A DNA stretch of 60,815 nt, from the NCBI GenBank assembly GCA_030765645.1, contig JAVCCE010000056.1, positions 1 to 60,815 of the forward strand, written 5' to 3'. Made by a program: the position numbers and the translations under genes. This stretch comes from Candidatus Hinthialibacter antarcticus (GTDB taxonomy: Bacteria > Hinthialibacterota > Hinthialibacteria > Hinthialibacterales > Hinthialibacteraceae). The notes beneath the pieces were generated by a model that was given only the letters and a program-made list of their open reading frames with translations, did no database searches and had not been told where the DNA came from. Shown here in pieces: positions 35,603-44,867 of the stretch; within the stretch, counting starts at the first letter, position 1; the number at the start of each line of letters is the position of its first letter.

Positions 35603-35686
35603 TTTTCAGGTATTATTACCTTTTTTTCAATTTTCTCTATCGCTTTACGCCCCCCTTTTGTAAGGGAGGCTTGACCGATTGCAACC

Positions 35687-36304
35687 TTACTTTTCTATCA
35701 TGACATCATACCGCACGAAGGTTTTGTCGGGCTTGAACGGCATCGACCAATCCCAGGTGGTAAATTCACTTTTAATGACTTGCCCGTCGATGAGAATTTG
35801 GACTTCGCGAATCGCCGATGACTGTTCGGCGACCGTGTTCACGATGCTGTAAATGGTCGCCCATTCCGCCAGCGCGTTGAGTGAATTTTTGTCTATGAGT
35901 TGCGGCGAAAATGAGATATACGCACAGTGGTCTTGTTCGCGCCAGAAGACCGACTGCAACTGCGTGCCTTCGGGGACGGGATTGAGCATTCCGTCTTGCC
36001 GGGGGCCGCGCATCAACTCGGTCACAGCGGTGTGCAGTCGTTCGGTCAGCGTTTCGTTCGGCAGGGTTTGGACCACTTCATACGACAGCAGGTCATGCGA
36101 CGCCGTCGGGAAATAGAGCCGAATCATGTCCATCGGCCCCGTGGGCATTTCCGCAGGCTCTGATTGTGCGTCGATGATTGCCTGGGGGATGGGAATGTCG
36201 GTGGTTTCGAGTTCTTGCAGCCGCAAATAGAAATAGCCCGCCGCCGCCAAACTGGCGGCAAGAACCAAGATCAAAACGCCGATGAATATCGTCCGTAAAT
36301 CCAT
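35687..36304 (-). CDS. GerMN-domain protein
   Basis: This 205-residue protein has an N-terminal membrane anchor (about 6-28, IFIGVLILVLAASLAAAGYFY) and a GerMN domain (about 60-200). The domain reads MIRLYFPTASHD..., then TELMRGPRQDGMLNPVPEGTQL, YISFSPQLIDKN, IVNTVAEQSSAIREVQILIDGQ. GerM proteins of spore formers bind near peptidoglycan-remodelling machinery, and in other bacteria they accompany amidases. Here the gene starts six bases after the stop of an amidase-fold gene, so the two probably act together at the cell wall. The downstream 80 bases before the opposite-strand gene hold a partial CCCCTTTT-type repeat. Confidence 0.82.
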   Translation of the reverse strand: MDLRTIFIGVLILVLAASLAAAGYFYLRLQELETTDIPIPQAIIDAQSEPAEMPTGPMDMIRLYFPTASHDLLSYEVVQTLPNETLTERLHTAVTELMRGPRQDGMLNPVPEGTQLQSVFWREQDHCAYISFSPQLIDKNSLNALAEWATIYSIVNTVAEQSSAIREVQILIDGQVIKSEFTTWDWSMPFKPDKTFVRYDVMIEK

Positions 36305-36310
36305 CCCGGC

Positions 36311-37543
36311 TCAGCCCCCGTCCACGCGATAGGCAGGCTGTTCTAACAACACGTTTTGGATCGCCGTTGTGAGATAGGCCGCGATAGACATCTGAATGGT
36401 TTCGCTGCTGAGATAGCGCGCCGACGCCGCGTGATTGAGGTTGCCCAGTTCAAGTACAACACCGGGCATGGTCAAACCGCGCAACACCGCCATGCGGCCA
36501 GGACGCGGATCGGCTTCGACTTTAATCAGGTTGGTGGTGCGATATAACGACGCGAGTTCCTGCAATAACGCTCCTGCCAGACGGCGGCTGGAAACAACAT
36601 GGCGCTGATATGCGTTATGCCACGTTTGCAGCCCGGGAGCGAACACTGTATTGGGGTCAAACGGCGGCGCCACATCTAATTCGGGGTTCATATAATACGC
36701 GGCGGCGTGAGCGACGTTGGCGGAATGCAACCGCCCGCATTGAATACTGATAAACAGGCGGCCTTGTACGCGGTTGGCTGCGGCGATGCGTTGTTCATTG
36801 GTGACGCCGCTTGCGCCGCGCCGAGTAAGCGTGACGTCAAAGCGCCCATCTTCTTTGAGCAGGCTCTCGATTTTTTCACAGATCGACAGCGTCAGTCCCG
36901 CTTCACGTTGCGAAAACATCGCAGAGGCGCCGGGTTGTTCGGAGTCGTTGCCCGGGTCTAACACAATCATGGCGCCGCTAACGCGATTGTAAGGTTGAGA
37001 CGGCGCATAGAAATCAATCGTCGGCGTCGGCTGCGCGGGGAAAAACTGAAACGGCGGCGGGGTTGAAGTCGGCCCGACTTGATATTCATACCCTGTATCG
37101 CTTTGACGAAACGGAACGGGCGTCGGCGGCTCCGCGCCTGCTTCAGCGAACGCGACCTCTGGAAACAATATGACGTCTACCATATAGAAAGGGACATAGA
37201 TCACGCTATTTTGCCGCAGCGGCGTTACTCCAGTGTGGACAATGCGCGTCCCAACCATCACGCGTTGGTCGCCAAGGCGCATCCCCACGCGGACGCCGTC
37301 GGGGCGATAAAAAATCACCGTGCCCGAAATGCCGTCATAGGTCCATCGTTCAGGGAAATACGACGCCAGATCAGCAGCGGAAATATATTCGCCGCCTTCG
37401 AGCACTTTGGTTTGGAAGCGAATGGTTTGGAATTCCGTTCGTCCGAGTAGTTCCCGCGCAAACGGCGTTTGCAAACAGACAAGCGCCAACCCGACGGCGG
37501 CGATAAGAAAGAAGGTCCGGTTTTGCAAGACTGGCGTCAGCAT
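36311..37543 (-). CDS. Amidase_3-fold protein with lost zinc ligands
   Basis: This 410-residue protein has an N-terminal signal or anchor (about 10-26) and a beta domain similar to the copper-amine-oxidase N-terminal/AMIN type (about 48-130). The C-terminal N-acetylmuramoyl-L-alanine amidase (Amidase_3) fold covers about 190-405. The fold's motifs are recognisable, but the first zinc His is Asn199 (DPGN for DPGH) and the SIH His is Gln268 (ISIQ). Glu214 and the catalytic-type Glu365 (VVLELG) are kept. It is therefore probably not a working amidase and may bind peptidoglycan or activate a partner. The start at 37543 was chosen for the hydrophobic N-terminus. The GerMN gene follows by 6 bases. 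Confidence 0.78.
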   Translation of the reverse strand: MLTPVLQNRTFFLIAAVGLALVCLQTPFARELLGRTEFQTIRFQTKVLEGGEYISAADLASYFPERWTYDGISGTVIFYRPDGVRVGMRLGDQRVMVGTRIVHTGVTPLRQNSVIYVPFYMVDVILFPEVAFAEAGAEPPTPVPFRQSDTGYEYQVGPTSTPPPFQFFPAQPTPTIDFYAPSQPYNRVSGAMIVLDPGNDSEQPGASAMFSQREAGLTLSICEKIESLLKEDGRFDVTLTRRGASGVTNEQRIAAANRVQGRLFISIQCGRLHSANVAHAAAYYMNPELDVAPPFDPNTVFAPGLQTWHNAYQRHVVSSRRLAGALLQELASLYRTTNLIKVEADPRPGRMAVLRGLTMPGVVLELGNLNHAASARYLSSETIQMSIAAYLTTAIQNVLLEQPAYRVDGG

Positions 37544-37628
37544 TCCGTTTGGTCCGATTGCGCGAAAGATGAACGGCAAGCAAAAATTAGCACAAGCCGT
37601 TGTTTTACCAAGGGCGCATAAGGGTATA

Positions 37629-40600
37629 TTAAGAATACGATTGGTCGGGCGCAAAGTAAGGCGGCGCCAACACTTTTCCCAACCCTTCCGATTTCCGCCC
37701 ATCCAGCCGGATATGGTAGTAGCGAATGCAATGATGAGCAGTGAGTTTGATAATCATCCAATGATGGTTTGACGCAACGCCGTAGCGATTGGGCGGCTCC
37801 GACACAGGAAACGACAACGCAACGCTTTCGTTCGGCGGCGCGACAAACGGCTGATGATAGGGCGTGATCGAGGTCAACGAGACTTCGCCGCTGAGCGTAG
37901 GGTTCCACGCTTCCAGCGGGCTAATCACCCGCACGTCACCGATAACGTCAAAGGGATATGCATGTTGCAAATTCACGTTGAAGCCTTCGCGGGTCAGAGT
38001 CATCGAGAGGTCAAATTCCGGCGCGGGGCCGATGTGGATTAAATCTTCAATCGAAATCCCGCCGCACTGCGTCCGCGCAATGACGGCGCCCTCTTTTTTT
38101 ACGCCGTCGAGAATGAGGTGCAGCGGCGTAATTTGATACCCGCCGCCCTGCAAACGGTACCCCACTTTTGACGGAACCACCCGCCAGCCCGGCGGCGCCG
38201 AAATATCGACTTCTCCCTGCGCCGTGCGATCAGGCGAATTATTGACCGTAACCAAATCAAGGTGATGAACGGTGTTGTTGCGAAAGCGCCCGTCGAGGCG
38301 AATTTGACCGCGCAACGAAATCGCGACCGGCGTCAAGCCAATCGGCGCCGCGCCGGAATTCTGCCGCCAGTAGCGGGTATGCGTAATCAGCGGCGGCGCG
38401 TCCGACTCGACGCCCGGCGCGGCTGGCTCGGTCTTGAAATCAAATTGATACGACACAATCTCATTAGCGTGGGCCAATGCGCGCACAAACTGGTCTTCCC
38501 GAAAGAGTTCGCGCTTTTCAGGCAGCGCTTCTTCGAGCAGCGTAACCGCTTTCACATTACGCAGCGGCGTCTTGGCTTCGATCCACACGTTGGATTCTTC
38601 GCCGTGCGCTTCATAGGCGCGCAGCACAACCGAAGAAAGCGGCGATGGTTTTGAAACGCATTTCCATTCGCTGAATCCGGCGGGCTTCATCGCAGACAAG
38701 ATCATGTTCGGCGGCTCAACCGACAAAAATGAATGCTGCGGCGCCATGTCGCCATGGTGCGGCTCGACCGGCAGCGTAGTGATTTCGTGGTGATATTCCA
38801 TCGCGCGGCGGGGCGTCTCAGCCAGGCGCCAGTCGCCCGCGTGGGGATACAACCGATACGAAAACACGTGCGACTTGCGATCGGCGAAATCGGCGGGCCA
38901 GCCCGTTTGTGCGCGGGAATAAGGCGCGGTTTGCAGCAACGAAAGCCCAAGGACGCCGTCGGCCATGTAGGTGCTCAAGGGCGTCCCGGTTTGGAAGACG
39001 GCGAACCCGGCGTCGTCAATCGGCGTCAGGCTTGAAATAAAACACGCGGACGCGGGACATTCCCAACGGTGAGAGACCGTGTTGTTCACCATTTCCTCGA
39101 CGATCTGCTCAACCAGCGCAGGCGTTTGTCCCGCAAGAATCAATACTTTCACCGGGTTCGCGGGCGTACCAATTTCTGCATCTTCCACCGCGAGAAACAC
39201 CGAACCGAATTGCTCGAGGTTGCGGGTAAAATAATCCGCCGCGTCCGCATTGCGGCTCAAGAGATGATGGGTGTAATCGTTTTCTTCGCGCAGTCCAATC
39301 GAAAAAATGCAAGCAGGCGCGGCGTTGCGATTTTCGGTTTGCAGCGCTTGCCCCGGCTGCGACGACACCCCATGCCGCGCCAAGTGCTTCATCAGCGCGT
39401 CGCCTGCTGCGCGGTATTTTTTGTCGGGCGTGACCAGTTCGCTGGGGCCGACGGCGAGGCTGGCGGTTTCTTCTCCGGCGTCCACAAAACGGATGAGAAA
39501 CGTCCAGCTGATATCGAGCCAACGCTCGCTGGCTTGTAAATTCAATCCGCGCTCGTTCCATTCAGTCGGACGCGCGTTTTGCAGCGAGACCAACCCGCTA
39601 CGGCCCGCCTTGGCGTAGAAGCGGTCTTCGAGCACCGGCGCCGCGCCTGGATGGTTTAAGGGAAACGCCGCGAGATACATGTCGCGGTAAGGCGCAGTCG
39701 GGTCATCCAGCCGCGATTCTCGCCCCCGGTAGTCGGCCAGCAGCGTCACGCAGTCGATATACGGAAGGCCGTCATACAATTTGATTTCCTGGATGCGACG
39801 ACACGACCCCGGCCCCGCGCCGCGCACCAACAAACGCCGACTGACCGGGCCTTCATAATAATCAAACGCCGGCGTAGGGTCGATCGCGGCTTCGATGCCG
39901 CCGCGCAACACAAAGCCGTCGCGGGGATTTTCCGGCTCGTCAATCGGCAGCGTCAGCAAGACATTTCCAGGGTGAGAATGATCTTGGTTGATCCATTCTT
40001 TGCCGGAATCTTTATCAAAGAGACTAACGATGCCGCCGCCGCGGTCGGGGTCGATCTCCACCCGGAAAAATTCATTCTCGACCCAGGTCTGGCGTTGCGC
40101 GCGCTTCAAATAGGGCGCTTGCACGTCATGCGCGGGCGTTCGGCGTACGCCGACAAACCCGGTCGCGGGCATCTGGCTTTGCACCCATATAAGGTGCGCA
40201 TGGGTGGGGTGGTCTTCGGCGTCGCTATCGACTTTTTCAATCTCAAATGGAATCGGCTCGCCCTCTTGATCGGTCAGCGAAAATGGAGAGAAATCCGCAT
40301 CCACATCAACCATGCAACGCACCAAACCCTCTTGCCGCCAAGGCAGGCTGTTAAATAACAACATCGACAACGCGCCTTGTTTGGGCTGGGTGTCCACGCG
40401 CGCCGCGATACGCTGCAGCGAATCGTTCCGCGCAGTAGTCGCGGCGTCTAACGCCTGATGGAGCGCGTCCAGGCAATCCGCGAAAACCAACTCGCTGCCG
40501 CCGAAGGCGACGCCCTGCTTGCTTTGCGCGAAGAGCAACTGCCTCCAGGCGAATTCGATGCCGTGAAATGAAACCGGGCGCCCCATCACCGCCGCCAAGG

Positions 40601-41540
40601 TCGTCCAGACCTCGGCTTCATAGAGGCGGTTTTCGGTCAGACGCGCAGCCTGTTTCAAGTCGCCGCGCGCAGCGGAGCGGCCATAGGATTCGGGCGGCCA
40701 ATCGGCGGGCATCCATTCCAATTCGATTTTCTTGCCGGAAACCTGGCTGTCAATATAGGAGAAAAACTTTTCCGCCGCCGCGCCGGTACACACCAGGGCG
40801 GGATCATTCGCGCCCCACTCTCGACCGCGTCCTACCATCTCTGGTTGCGGCGCAGGTTCCTCCAGCGAATCGAGCAACACCGCCGCCTGGCTTTGCGCAT
40901 GTTCACTTTGAATTGCATCCAGCGAGCGCTCCAAACGTTCGGGCAAGGTCAAACTGGAGGGCGGCAATTCGAGGCGTTTCACATACACCCAATCGCCGTT
41001 CGGCGCCGACCACACAAACAGCCCCGGCGATTGCGTCGGGCCTAGATGAGAGCGGTTGGGCGCCAGCATGGCCTTCACGCCGCATTGCGACAAAATTTGC
41101 GGCAACTGCGACGCGTGCGCATCCGACTCGCCGTTAAGAAAGACTTTCGGCGTAATGCCCGCTGTTGTTTTCGCCCAAACATGCCCATAGACAATAGCGC
41201 GCACCAACGCCTCGCCGCCGACGAATGATTCCATTGGCGGAAGGTAGGCCGCGCCAATCGCGACGCGTTCCTGCTGGGCGAGACGCACCACCCAGGCGCG
41301 TTCTTCCGGGTAGAGATCAAGATAAGGTTTGAGCGTATCGACATTGGCGAGAAACACGCCATAGTACGGGTCCGTACGACAGGCGAGCAGGTGTTGCGCA
41401 ATATGAACCAGGTTTTGTTCGGTGGTTTCGGCTTGGGTGTTCAATCCATAAGGCGCTGCATCAAACCCCGGCTGATAAAACACCGTTGGACGCTTTAACC
41501 GAACACGTTTAAACGTCGAGCGTTTTCCTTTAAAAAGCAT
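37629..41540 (-). CDS. Divergent GH38/alpha-mannosidase-like protein
   Basis: This 1303-residue protein has the plan of a GH38-type alpha-mannosidase: an N-terminal barrel (about 1-300), a helical middle part and large beta-sandwich domains (about 430-1290). The barrel signatures are altered. The family's H-x-D-x-x-W at the start reads QPGFDAAPYG (Asp27 kept, first His absent). The nucleophile region usually read as D-x-F-G-H-x-x-Q-L-P appears as ESDAHASQLPQ (Glu138 at the usual Asp, His142 kept). The protein may be inactive or act on an unusual substrate. No signal peptide is visible. It precedes the amidase-like and GerMN genes on the same strand. Confidence 0.65.
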   Translation of the reverse strand: MLFKGKRSTFKRVRLKRPTVFYQPGFDAAPYGLNTQAETTEQNLVHIAQHLLACRTDPYYGVFLANVDTLKPYLDLYPEERAWVVRLAQQERVAIGAAYLPPMESFVGGEALVRAIVYGHVWAKTTAGITPKVFLNGESDAHASQLPQILSQCGVKAMLAPNRSHLGPTQSPGLFVWSAPNGDWVYVKRLELPPSSLTLPERLERSLDAIQSEHAQSQAAVLLDSLEEPAPQPEMVGRGREWGANDPALVCTGAAAEKFFSYIDSQVSGKKIELEWMPADWPPESYGRSAARGDLKQAARLTENRLYEAEVWTTLAAVMGRPVSFHGIEFAWRQLLFAQSKQGVAFGGSELVFADCLDALHQALDAATTARNDSLQRIAARVDTQPKQGALSMLLFNSLPWRQEGLVRCMVDVDADFSPFSLTDQEGEPIPFEIEKVDSDAEDHPTHAHLIWVQSQMPATGFVGVRRTPAHDVQAPYLKRAQRQTWVENEFFRVEIDPDRGGGIVSLFDKDSGKEWINQDHSHPGNVLLTLPIDEPENPRDGFVLRGGIEAAIDPTPAFDYYEGPVSRRLLVRGAGPGSCRRIQEIKLYDGLPYIDCVTLLADYRGRESRLDDPTAPYRDMYLAAFPLNHPGAAPVLEDRFYAKAGRSGLVSLQNARPTEWNERGLNLQASERWLDISWTFLIRFVDAGEETASLAVGPSELVTPDKKYRAAGDALMKHLARHGVSSQPGQALQTENRNAAPACIFSIGLREENDYTHHLLSRNADAADYFTRNLEQFGSVFLAVEDAEIGTPANPVKVLILAGQTPALVEQIVEEMVNNTVSHRWECPASACFISSLTPIDDAGFAVFQTGTPLSTYMADGVLGLSLLQTAPYSRAQTGWPADFADRKSHVFSYRLYPHAGDWRLAETPRRAMEYHHEITTLPVEPHHGDMAPQHSFLSVEPPNMILSAMKPAGFSEWKCVSKPSPLSSVVLRAYEAHGEESNVWIEAKTPLRNVKAVTLLEEALPEKRELFREDQFVRALAHANEIVSYQFDFKTEPAAPGVESDAPPLITHTRYWRQNSGAAPIGLTPVAISLRGQIRLDGRFRNNTVHHLDLVTVNNSPDRTAQGEVDISAPPGWRVVPSKVGYRLQGGGYQITPLHLILDGVKKEGAVIARTQCGGISIEDLIHIGPAPEFDLSMTLTREGFNVNLQHAYPFDVIGDVRVISPLEAWNPTLSGEVSLTSITPYHQPFVAPPNESVALSFPVSEPPNRYGVASNHHWMIIKLTAHHCIRYYHIRLDGRKSEGLGKVLAPPYFAPDQSYS

Positions 41541-41744
41541 TGGCGTCCTGAGCAGCGCGAAGCGAGTGGCGCGATCGTTTCAGTTATCAGCGAGCGAAAC
41601 ATATACGTCTATCAGTTGAACCAAGTTAGAATACCAACAAACCGTGTTTGAGATAAGGTTTTATTGTTGTATCAAACAATTGAATTTGGCTGAGGCAATA
41701 CGCCTCGAAGCGTCCAAAGATCAAAAATCACCTTGGGAGCCGTC

Positions 41745-42761
41745 ATGTCAAAATCGAAACCCAAACTCGCCGTCACTATGGGCGATCCGTCCGGCGTCGG
41801 GCCGGAGATCATCGCCAAAGCCTTTCATCAGGACGATGTTTTGCAGCGTTGCCGCCCGGTGATCGTCGGCTCAGAACGCGCCTTGCAACGGGCGTTTGAA
41901 TTCACCGGCGTTTCTTTCGCATATCAAACCGTCACCGGCCCCGCCGAGGCGAACGACGGCGTCTGTTTATTCAATGACGAAACCGGCTTAGGCGCGAACC
42001 TGCCTCTCGCAGAGATTGACGCCTCCTGCGGCGATGCGGCCTTTCGCTGGCTGTCGCAAGCGATCACCTGGGCGAAAGCGGGCGCCGTCGACGCCATCGT
42101 CACCGCGCCGCTGCACAAAGTCGCCATGAATCAGGCCGGACACCATTTCGCAGGCCATACCGAAATTCTCGCCGACCAAACCGATACCGAAGAGTTCAGT
42201 TTGATGTTAATCGCCGGCGGGTTCCGGGTGGTGCACGTCACCTGCCACGTCGCCATGAAAGAGGTGTCGTCGATGCTCACCCCAAAGCGCATTGCCATGA
42301 CGGTGCGCCTATTCAACCAGGCGCTGACGCGGCTCGACGGCAAACCGCCGCGCATCGCCGTCTGCGCCTACAACCCTCATGCGGGCGAAGAAGGCCTGTT
42401 TGGCCGCGAAGAGATCGACGCCATCGCCCCGGCGGTCGAGCAATGCAAGCGCGACGGCGCCAACGTCTTTGGCCCCTACCCCAGCGACTCGATTTTCCCG
42501 CAACTAATCGGCGGAAAATTCGACGGCGTGGTGGCGATGTATCACGACCAGGGGCATATTCCATTCAAGACGACGAATTTCGGGTTTGATCCCGACAAGG
42601 GCGAGTGGAAAACTGTCACGGGCGTCAACGTAACGCTCGGCCTACCGATAATCCGTACTTCGGTCGACCACGGAACGGCCTTCGACCTAGCCGGAACCGG
42701 CAAAGCCTCCGAACGCTCGTTGCTCGACGCGATAGACGTAGCGATTCGGTTGGCGGAGTGA
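41745..42761 (+). CDS. pdxA: 4-hydroxythreonine-4-phosphate dehydrogenase family
   Basis: This is a 338-residue PdxA, an NAD- and metal-dependent enzyme of pyridoxal-phosphate synthesis. The motifs MGDPSGVGPEIIAKAF, TAPLHKVAMNQAG, HFAGHTEILAD, NPHAGEEGLFG, YHDQGHIPFK and VDHGTAFDLAGTGKA are all present, with His and Asp metal ligands intact. A short insertion after PFK (NFGFDPDKGEWK) is seen in PdxA2-like members, some of which act on related sugar acids, so the exact substrate is not certain. GGGAG precedes the ATG at 41745. It stands alone between unrelated genes. Confidence 0.9.
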   Translation: MSKSKPKLAVTMGDPSGVGPEIIAKAFHQDDVLQRCRPVIVGSERALQRAFEFTGVSFAYQTVTGPAEANDGVCLFNDETGLGANLPLAEIDASCGDAAFRWLSQAITWAKAGAVDAIVTAPLHKVAMNQAGHHFAGHTEILADQTDTEEFSLMLIAGGFRVVHVTCHVAMKEVSSMLTPKRIAMTVRLFNQALTRLDGKPPRIAVCAYNPHAGEEGLFGREEIDAIAPAVEQCKRDGANVFGPYPSDSIFPQLIGGKFDGVVAMYHDQGHIPFKTTNFGFDPDKGEWKTVTGVNVTLGLPIIRTSVDHGTAFDLAGTGKASERSLLDAIDVAIRLAE

Positions 42762-42828
42762 TAGAAATTTCCGTGTGGAGCGCAAGCCGCTGCGGCGATC
42801 AGCCCGCTCTACCAGGGCTTTTTGTTTT

Positions 42829-42911
42829 GGGGAGGGCGAACCTCCTGGTGAGCCGCATGAAACCGATAACGCTTCTCATTCTCGCGGCTCGTCGGGAGAC
42901 TCGCCCTCCCC
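42829..42911. repeat. 83-bp palindromic element R3, copy 2
   Basis: It is the same length as the element at 15360-15442, and its two 28-base arms match it in inverted orientation. The 27-base loop between the arms shares only about 12 positions with the other loop. It lies between pdxA and the anti-sigma gene, past both stop codons. The rest of the intergenic sequence 42762-43021 carries only a terminator. Confidence 0.85.
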
Positions 42912-42962
42912 TCGCTTTGACCGTGATGCTTTTCTGGAAAGCATGTGACCACACAGGCTAAC

Positions 42963-42987
42963 AAAAACGCCCCTGTGGACAGGGGCG
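42963..42987 (-). terminator. Terminator of the sigma/anti-sigma operon
   Basis: CGCCCCTG and CAGGGGCG form an 8-bp stem followed on the minus strand by TTTTTG. It lies 35 bases after the anti-sigma stop. Confidence 0.85.
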
Positions 42988-43021
42988 CTCCAGATGAGGC
43001 ATTTGTGAATGGTAGAATGGT

Positions 43022-44047
43022 TTACAGATCAGGCGTGTTGGCGCCAAGCCCTTCGACCAATGGCAGGCCGCCCTCAAATTTCGGCGCGATGGGGGCTTTT
43101 TGTTGCAAGGAACGGTCGCTGCGCGCTTCATAGAAGCGGTCGAGACGCGCCAGCAAACTGGTGTCGATGGGGTCGGGCGCGCTTAAGATGGTCTTTCCGT
43201 TGCGCGTGATGACGTTGGTTTGTTGTTCATTGGTCAAGACGGTGCTGCCCATCATGCTGCGGCCTAATTTTTCGACGATAACCCGGCCTTCACGCACGCC
43301 AACCAGCGTGTGCTTATCGGCGCCCACTTCGACGCCGACGTAGAACTGGGTTCCAAAAACAGTTGTCTTTGAGTTGGTCGTCACCACGCTAAAGGCTTCT
43401 TTGGCGGGGCGTACATCAATAAAAATTTCACCCGATTTCAGGCTAACCCGGCGGTCGTTGCCTACGCTGGCGGCGCCGCCGCCTTCCTGAAACGACTCAA
43501 TCGAAAACCACGTGCCCGCCGAGGCGTACAATGTGGAGCCGTCCGGTAATTCAAAAAACTCGCCTTCGGGGCGAACCACGTACATCAGGTCATATAAGGT
43601 CGTGCGCATCACCTTACCGCTGCGGGTGATGTTGAAATATTGGTCACTCGCCACATCGCCCACTTGAGCAGTCAACAGAGCGCCGACCAAGCAGACCAGC
43701 AGCGAAATCGCGGCGGCCATGTGCGGGCGGCTGCGCACGAACGTCACCACCGTCATTTCATAGAGCCAGCCCTGCATACGCGTCCAGATGGTTTCGGGGC
43801 TGCGGTGTTCGAGCAAGTACATGACGTTGGCGGAAAACGCAACATCCGGCGCAAAGGGCGCGGCCTGGCGGCGCAGGCGCCCTGCGAGCATCGATTCTTC
43901 TAGGGACAGTTCCGACAGAAACGCCGAGCAGTCGGCGCACTTGTTCACATGCCGGTCAACGCGGGAGCATCCGCTTTCCGACAGTTCGCCGTCGTGGTAC
44001 AAGACCACTTCTTGTTCCCATTCGGTACAGCAGCCTTTAACGGCCAT
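43022..44047 (-). CDS. Anti-sigma factor with zinc finger and FecR domain
   Basis: This 341-residue membrane protein begins with a zf-HC2-type anti-sigma domain (about 1-60) with the motif H-x-x-x-C-x-x-C in RHVNKCADC. One membrane helix (about 140-160, MAAAISLLVCLVGALLTAQ) separates it from an external FecR beta domain (about 190-310; ELPDGSTLYASAGTWFSI and VSLKSGEIFIDV, TTVFGTQFYV). In FecR systems the external part senses a signal and the internal part holds the sigma factor. The ATG at 44047 overlaps the end of the sigma gene by 11 bases, and GGAGAGAAG precedes it. The ligand is not evident, since no TonB receptor is nearby. Confidence 0.87.
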   Translation of the reverse strand: MAVKGCCTEWEQEVVLYHDGELSESGCSRVDRHVNKCADCSAFLSELSLEESMLAGRLRRQAAPFAPDVAFSANVMYLLEHRSPETIWTRMQGWLYEMTVVTFVRSRPHMAAAISLLVCLVGALLTAQVGDVASDQYFNITRSGKVMRTTLYDLMYVVRPEGEFFELPDGSTLYASAGTWFSIESFQEGGGAASVGNDRRVSLKSGEIFIDVRPAKEAFSVVTTNSKTTVFGTQFYVGVEVGADKHTLVGVREGRVIVEKLGRSMMGSTVLTNEQQTNVITRNGKTILSAPDPIDTSLLARLDRFYEARSDRSLQQKAPIAPKFEGGLPLVEGLGANTPDL

Positions 44048-44603
44048 ACTCTTCTCTCCGTGCCTGTTCCATCCGCTCCCGTAAAATACGACGACCTTCA
44101 AACAATCGAGACCGCACTAAGTCCACTGGCCAATCCAGCAATTCGGCGATCTCCAGATAAGAATAATCTTCCATGTATTTCAGCCTGAGCGGCGTCCGGT
44201 ATTTTTCAGGGAGTCGCTCGAGCCGTTTCAGTATATCTTGCCCGAGTTCGCCGCCGTCTGACGTCTTGGGCTTAAGCGCCACGACGTTTGGGGAATGTTG
44301 GGGCAGCGATTCGTCAAACGGTTCGGATTGAATCTTGCGCGACCGGATCGAGTTGTAGCAAAGATTGCGGGTGATGCCAAACAGCCAGGGGCCGAATTTG
44401 TTGGGGTCTTCTATCTCTCTGAGTTTCTGAAACGCCAGCAAGAACGCCTCTTGTGCGATATCTTGGGCTTCCGGCCCATGCCCGAGCATTCCGTTCGCGA
44501 GAAGAAACACTTTTTTCTGATAGCTTTCTACCAGTGGGCGAAAACACTCCCGCTTGCCTTTGAGCACCTGTTCAATCAATGTTGCCTCAGTTTTTTCAGG
44601 CAT
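44037..44603 (-). CDS. ECF-type RNA polymerase sigma factor
   Basis: This 188-residue sigma-70-family factor has only regions 2 and 4. Region 2 includes PEAQDIAQEAFLLAFQKL and FGPWLFGITRNLCYNSIRSRK. Region 4 includes LERLPEKYRTPLRLKYMEDYSYLEIAELLDWPVDLVRSRLFEGRR. The start at 44603 is chosen at MPEKTEATLIEQ; a frame extending to 44681 adds residues that look non-native. The downstream FecR/anti-sigma gene overlaps its end. The genes it controls are unknown. The palindrome at 44700-44731 lies in its promoter region. Confidence 0.9.
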   Translation of the reverse strand: MPEKTEATLIEQVLKGKRECFRPLVESYQKKVFLLANGMLGHGPEAQDIAQEAFLLAFQKLREIEDPNKFGPWLFGITRNLCYNSIRSRKIQSEPFDESLPQHSPNVVALKPKTSDGGELGQDILKRLERLPEKYRTPLRLKYMEDYSYLEIAELLDWPVDLVRSRLFEGRRILRERMEQARREEYGR

Positions 44604-44699
44604 CAACGAAACCGTCCGTTTTCTAAAAGAGATAGCACAAAAAGGCCAAAGTGTCAGAAGTTGGTTACTTTTTTCCCCCAATTCAACATTCTGCTAAAA

Positions 44700-44731
44700 A
44701 GTATACCTCTTGTGAAGGATTGTGGTATACT
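44700..44731. promoter_or_regulatory. Inverted AGTATACC/GGTATACT pair between divergent genes
   Basis: Perfect 8-base arms AGTATACC and GGTATACT lie 16 bases apart. Each contains a TATACT hexamer pointing outward, one toward the sigma gene and one toward the exported protein gene. They could be divergent -10 boxes or an operator. No clear -35 boxes at 17-base spacing were found. Confidence 0.4.
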
Positions 44732-44867
44732 GGCAGCACAATCACACACCCGCATCATGTGAATCAATTCATTTGTAACTTAATACAAATCAAACATCAT
44801 TGTAATCACAATCTCATTTCCGATCTCTTTTATGTGATGCTCATAAATTTATCTTGGAGGAAGTACA

